Below are positions 59,726 to 64,000 of a stretch of 64,000 nucleotides of DNA, piece by piece (the stretch's first letter is position 1; every line of letters starts with the position of its first letter). The stretch is from the NCBI GenBank assembly GCA_030248065.1, contig JASAMV010000842.1, positions 19,842 to 83,841 of the forward strand, in the 5' to 3' direction. The notes below the pieces were generated by a model. It worked only from the letters and a program-made list of their open reading frames with translations. It was not told the DNA's origin and made no database searches. The DNA is from Rhynchonema sp. JSB1_4 (taxonomy: Eukaryota; Nematoda; Chromadorea; Monhysterida; Xyalidae). The translations under genes and the position numbers were made by a program.

Positions 59726-60469
59726 ATGTACAATAGCTATTGAAACGTCCTCGTTGTTGAATAAAAAATAAAACGTTTCAGATACCTGGCCTTTTTTAGA
59801 ATTTTGTACTCGTGTAATTTTAAGCATCTGTGGTGAATGAAATCTACGAGAACGCATTAGCGTTTCGCAGTACTTTGAGATTAGAAAACGAAGCAGGAAA
59901 AAGCTGGATTTGGCCGTTGGTAATGTTCTTATCAGAAAGATAGGTAGATGTGAAGAAATCGTGTGGCAAAAATTTTTTCCAACATGCACGTGAAACATCA
60001 GCGTGCTCGAAAAACTGATTTTTCTCTATACCTCACGTGTTATATCGGCGATGCTGGTGTGAACGTGTGTGATTAGTTCTGAAAAATGTTTTGATTGTTT
60101 TCTAGTCGTAGTCAAGCCATAACAAAACGCTGAAAATTTGAGCTCGATCGGACAATGGGAAAGTGGTTTTTCAGACACTCGAAAATCGTGACTTCCGGCG
60201 GCTACACTTCATGCTACAGGTACATGCGCCACCTAGGAAACTGAACCGATCCAGTCGAGTTATATACCAATCGATTTGTCTCGTCGAGATCTAGGGATCG
60301 CAAAAAAAAGCAAAAAATAATATTGATTATATCGCGAGAAATTGAAGTTGAAAGTTTGCATGCGAATGTGGGCGCAGTTTGCTGTGGCGCTAAGCGCGCC
60401 AAGTAGGCGCTGATTGGTTGTAAATTCGCGCCTTTTCTTTTTCACTTTTTTCTTTTTCTTTTTTGGTGA
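59726..60469. other. Intergenic, no gene recognised
   Basis: At 59825-59844 the end motif gcatctgtggtgaatgaaat of the MITE at 40631 appears. Otherwise only short frames. Confidence 0.4.
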
Positions 60470-62830
60470 AGCGGTGCTTGGCAGAGCCGGCCCGAGCTCC
60501 CAAATCTCCGGGCCGGCCCGGCCCGGCACTATCCTCAGAATCTCCGGCCCGGCCCGAATCAAAAGCCCAAAATCGCGGCCCGGCCCTGCCGCCCCGATTA
60601 CGACCTGTGCATGGACCCCATTTAGGGGGGCTGTATTTGGGGGGTTATTGGGGGTCACTGACCCCATTTAGGAGGGGGGATGCGGCCCGGCCCGGTCCTC
60701 CAAATCTCCGGCCCGGCCCAGCCCGGCCCGAACCAAAGGTCCAAAATCGCGGCCCGGCTCGACCTCTGGATGCAAGAATACAGGTTGGAGAGGTTGGCCT
60801 GCTTTGTTTTGGTTGGGTTTTTTGATATTGGGAGAGCGGCCGGGTCTGGCCAGGCAGGGCTGTAACTGGGGGAGGGTGACTTACTGACCCCATTTAGGAG
60901 GGGGCTCGGTCCGGCCCGATTCTCTTCGGCCCGGCCCAGCCCGAACCAAAAGCCCAAAATCGCGGTCCGGCCCGGCCCGCGGGCCGGGCCCCCTCCTAAA
61001 TGGGGTCAGTGAATCAGCCCCCCCCCCAAACAGTGTTGTTCCTGGGGGGAGGGGGGTCCCCCCCTAAGGTACACTAACCGCCGCGACCAAGGTACACTAG
61101 TACACTAACCGCCGCGCCAGGTACACTAACCGCCTCAATTTTTGCCTAAAATAGGCATTTTTAGGCCTAAAATGGGTGATTTTCAGGTCAATGATGTCAA
61201 AAGTCGCCAAAATACCCTTTTTATGGAGAATTTTTTCCAAAAAGGGGCAAAAATCGGTCAATTTTTCTACCTCAAAAAGTGACTTTTTCCTGAATTTGGG
61301 TCTTCCCCCCCTTCCCCCCAGGTAGGTACACTAACCGCCGCACGGAAAAAAGGGGTAGGTACACTAACCGCCGCGCCGGACCAGGAACTACACTGCCCCC
61401 CAAATACAGCCTCTCCTAAATGGGGTCCGTGCAGAGGTCGCAATCGGGCAGGCCGGGCCGGGCCGGACCGTGATTTTGGGCTTTTGGTTCAGGCCGGGCC
61501 GGAGTTAGTGAATCACCCCCCCCCCCCAAAAGCCCACCCCCCATAAAGCTCCAGAGGTCGAGCCGGGCCGCGATTTTGGGCTTTTGGTTCAGGCCGGGCC
61601 GATGTTTTTTTGGGGGGGGGGGGGTGATTCACTAACTACGGCCCGGCCTGAACCAAAAGCCCAAATCGCGGTCCGGCCGGCCCGGGGAGGGGGACCCCCT
61701 TAGGTACACTAATTTCCCCGACCAAGGTACCGTATTGTCGGAAATAGAACCCCCCCATTAATTGACCCCCCCCCTAAATGGCTCGAAATCAAAAAAATAG
61801 CCCCCCCCATTAATTGACCCCCCCCCATTAATAGAACCCCACCCCCAACTTTCACCGTACCACAGTAGTGGTATAGTGGGGCGGGGCTGTGTTGTTGTGT
61901 TAAACGTTGTTTAAGCTTGCGTACACAGCAGAATACAGCTTTTTAAGCATAATTGCCGCTGTTGAAGTTAGAAAATACCGAAAACAAGCCATTTTTATGG
62001 GCATTATTAACAATGATTTTTTTTCGTCGGGCGCCCAAATGAACAATATACCCCCCCAATAATTGACCGATTTGAGCCGGGTCGGGGGGGGCGTGATTTG
62101 GGGGGGGGGGTGATTCACGGACCCCATTTACGAGGGGGATTCGGCCTGGTCCGAACCAAAGGCCGAAAATCGCTGCCCGGCTTGACCTCTGGATGCACGA
62201 ATACAGGTTGGACCGGTTTGCTTGCTTTGTTTTGGTTGTTTTTTTTGATATTGTGAGAGCGGCCGGGTCGGGCTGTATTTTGGGGCTCTATTTGGGGGGG
62301 TTATTCATTGACCCCATTTCCGAAGGGACCCGGCTCCGAAATGGGGTCAATGAATCAGCCCCCCCCAAATAGAGCCCCAAAATACAGCCCGGCCCGACCC
62401 GGCTCCTAAATGGGGTCACTGAATCAGCCCCCCCCAATATGGCCCCCACCGCTAAATGCAGTCCGTGCAGAGGTCGCAAGCGGGCCGGGCCGGGCTGTAT
62501 TTGGGGGGGGGCGCTTTATTTGGGGGTGATTCACTGACCCCATTTAGGGGGGGCGGGTCGGCCCGGGCCGGGCTGTATTTCTTGGGGTGGGGGCTTTATT
62601 TGGGGGGGTGATTCACCGACCCCATTTAGGAGGGGGACCGGCCCGGCCGGCCCGATTGCGACCTCATTTAGGGGGGCTGTATTTGGGGGGCTTTATTTGG
62701 GGCGGGGGTGATTCACCGACCCCATTTAGGAGGGGGCCCGGCCCGGCCGGCCGGCCCGATTGCGACCATTTAGGGGGGCTGTATTTGGGGGGGTCAGGTC
62801 GAAAAGATTGTCTAGCCTCCCGCCCCGCCC
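60470..62830. repeat. GC-rich field of CCCCATTTAGGAGGGGG and GGCCCGGCCCG repeats
   Basis: Many copies of ctgaccccatttaggagggg, ggggctgtatttggggg and gcccggcccgaaccaaaagc occur in both orientations, often inverted near one another (for example 62300-62420). They are interrupted by the family A element at 61031-61395 and a scrap of it near 61681-61735. Frames across the field are low-complexity artefacts. Confidence 0.85.
61031..61395. mobile_element. Family A hAT-like element, uninterrupted copy
   Basis: Starts CAGTGTTGTTCCTGG and ends CCAGGAACTACACTG. It has the full family A order of GGTACACTAACCGCCGCG repeats and central CTCAAAAAGTGACTTTTTCC. About 365 bp. Flanks are C runs, so the 8-bp duplication (cccccaaa-like) cannot be set exactly. 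It gives the ancestral layout for the nested copies near 8 kb. Confidence 0.88.
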
Positions 62831-63089
62831 GCGGCGCCTGTATCTTGAAGTTCTTGCTGCATCTAATCTGGTCACTCTAGTTTTAACCCATTATAGCATC
62901 AGAAAAACAGTAATTTACTTGTTTATCCCCTTTATAGCATCAGAACTTTAGGGCTTTTGTTATGCGCAACAAGATACAGTTGCCCGAGGGCACTTTAATC
63001 CTAGTGACTGAATGCTTTCTTCAGAAGACTGCACGTCAACTCAGATCACAAAATGTCTAATTGAGTTTCCTAACCCTTTGCTGATTCAG

Positions 63090-63634
63090 GCTACTGCGCG
63101 GTCGGCTCGGCGATGTTCAATTCGTGGGAGTCGGGTCCGATCTGGACATTCATTCACGGATTTTTCTTCTCCTTCAACACAATAACCACGATCGGATTGG
63201 GCAACATTCTGGTGCGCAACATTCTGTACCTGATCCTGATCGTCATTTACGTCATCGTCGGTCTGGCCGTCATCACCATGTGTGTCGACTTGGCAAGCAG
63301 CCAACTCAAAGTGTTCTTCACCAAACTTCACTATTTCGGTCGCAAGTTCAAGGGCGCCAGAGGTGCGTTCATGACCATGTCGGACGATATTAGAGAAGCG
63401 ATGAAATTGATATCGGCATTGAAAAAGAACAAAAATGCTGGCGGAGGCGCGATCACGCTTGACGATCTAAAGAATTTCCTCGAAACCCAGCAGAAAATGG
63501 CTGATCGGCCGTATGTGCCAAGAAATGTGAACTTTTTTAAATGGATCGAAGACGAAGAGCTCAGTTCGTATCGGTCAAACAGTCAATGTCCGAGTCTGAA
63601 GCCGGCCACGAGCGATTCGATGTTGCATATTTAG
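63090..63634 (+). CDS. Two-pore-domain (TWK-type) potassium channel, last exon
   Basis: The exon starts after CTGATTCAG (phase 1) and ends TAG at 63632-63634. It encodes the end of M3 (GYCAVGSAMFNSWE), the second pore loop with selectivity filter TITTIGLGN, M4 (YLILIVIYVIVGLAVITMCV) and an intracellular tail (LKVFFTKLHYFGRKFKGARG, about 120 residues). The pattern IGLAVITMCVDLASS next to HYFGR is typical of nematode TWK channels of the plasma membrane. The residue after the filter is Asn where many K2P channels have Asp. Exons for M1, the first pore, M2 and the start of M3 were not found in 59.4-63.0 kb, which is mostly repeat. Confidence 0.85.
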
Positions 63635-64000
63635 CGCCTCGACTTAGACACTGAGTTTCTTGTTTTCGTGTTGCGCATGACTAAATGCGAATGAAAATGT
63701 GCTTTCTCCCCTGGACGCTCTCATTTGAATTTATTTTTTTGGCGAAAACTTGTTGAATCTCGGTTTTATTTGTGCTTGGTTTGGGTACATGTGCTTTTAC
63801 AGATATTATTTTGAGAACGATTTTCTAGTCAAGGTTACGATGCCAACTCTAGACAAAATTCAGCTATTTCAATCGCCATGTTTTTGTATTTATATAACTA
63901 ATCTGATGAAGCGCTGTGAATTTCTATTATATATTTTCTGGATAAAAGGAATATATGTATGTATTTGAACTACTGATCTCACAGAAACAATGCCATAATC

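Noticed and set aside
60260..60957. Pro/Gly/Arg-rich frames
   Set aside because: They translate the GGCCCGGCCCG repeat field in several frames and both strands.

Overview
The window is animal nuclear DNA, most likely from a nematode outside the well-studied Caenorhabditis group. Genes are split by many short introns with TTNCAG acceptors. They include a secreted protein that resembles the nematode C6 family, a two-pore (TWK-type) potassium channel exon, a GT92 (DUF23) glycosyltransferase, a C-type lectin with a CCP-like module, and thrombospondin type 1 repeat genes. The phylum call is inference from these families; no rRNA or mitochondrial marker is present.

Host genes, left to right: crooked neck pre-mRNA splicing factor (minus, 95-6997, 17 exons, 3' end beyond the left edge); GT92 type II membrane glycosyltransferase (minus, 16423 to about 10698); a 57-residue cysteine-rich prepropeptide (minus, 22824-23107); a secreted C6-like protein behind a TATA box (plus, 26514-31238); a secreted Ly6/three-finger-like protein (plus, 33441-34061); the last two exons of an unknown secreted protein (plus, 34370-35013); a mucin-like single-pass membrane protein (minus, 37465-40574); a block of three intronless ORFs of unknown origin (minus, 42484-44784); a PLAT plus thrombospondin-repeat secreted protein (minus, 45143-47785); a C-type lectin/CCP-like/transmembrane protein (minus, 51636-54669); the 3' end of a second thrombospondin-repeat gene (minus, 58820-59333); and the last exon of a K2P channel (plus, 63090-63634).

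The space between and inside genes is packed with transposable elements. Several are hAT-like non-autonomous elements recognised by perfect 8-bp target-site duplications: 7307-7519, 7552-8807, 8187-8636, 9320-10170, 9642-10126, 17296-20938, 38910-39416, 53139-53602 and 53694-54312. Some are nested two or three deep. Retroelements are a 5'-truncated APE/RT non-LTR element with an open RT frame (17804-20726), a decayed relative (28093-28925), and a Penelope-like GIY-YIG remnant followed by a hammerhead-like motif (56549-57370). There are also foldback elements, palindromic MITEs, a 366-bp GT tract, a roughly 180-bp satellite array holding two tRNA-like sequences (47930-50530), and a GC-rich repeat field (60470-62830).

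The genes form no operon or pathway. Many encode secreted or surface proteins with modular, phase-matched exons, set in a repeat-rich region. Exon joins were derived by hand from splice signals, phase and family similarity. Where phases close along the whole gene (crooked neck, PLAT-TSR, lectin exons 1-4) they are strong; where stated otherwise they are tentative.
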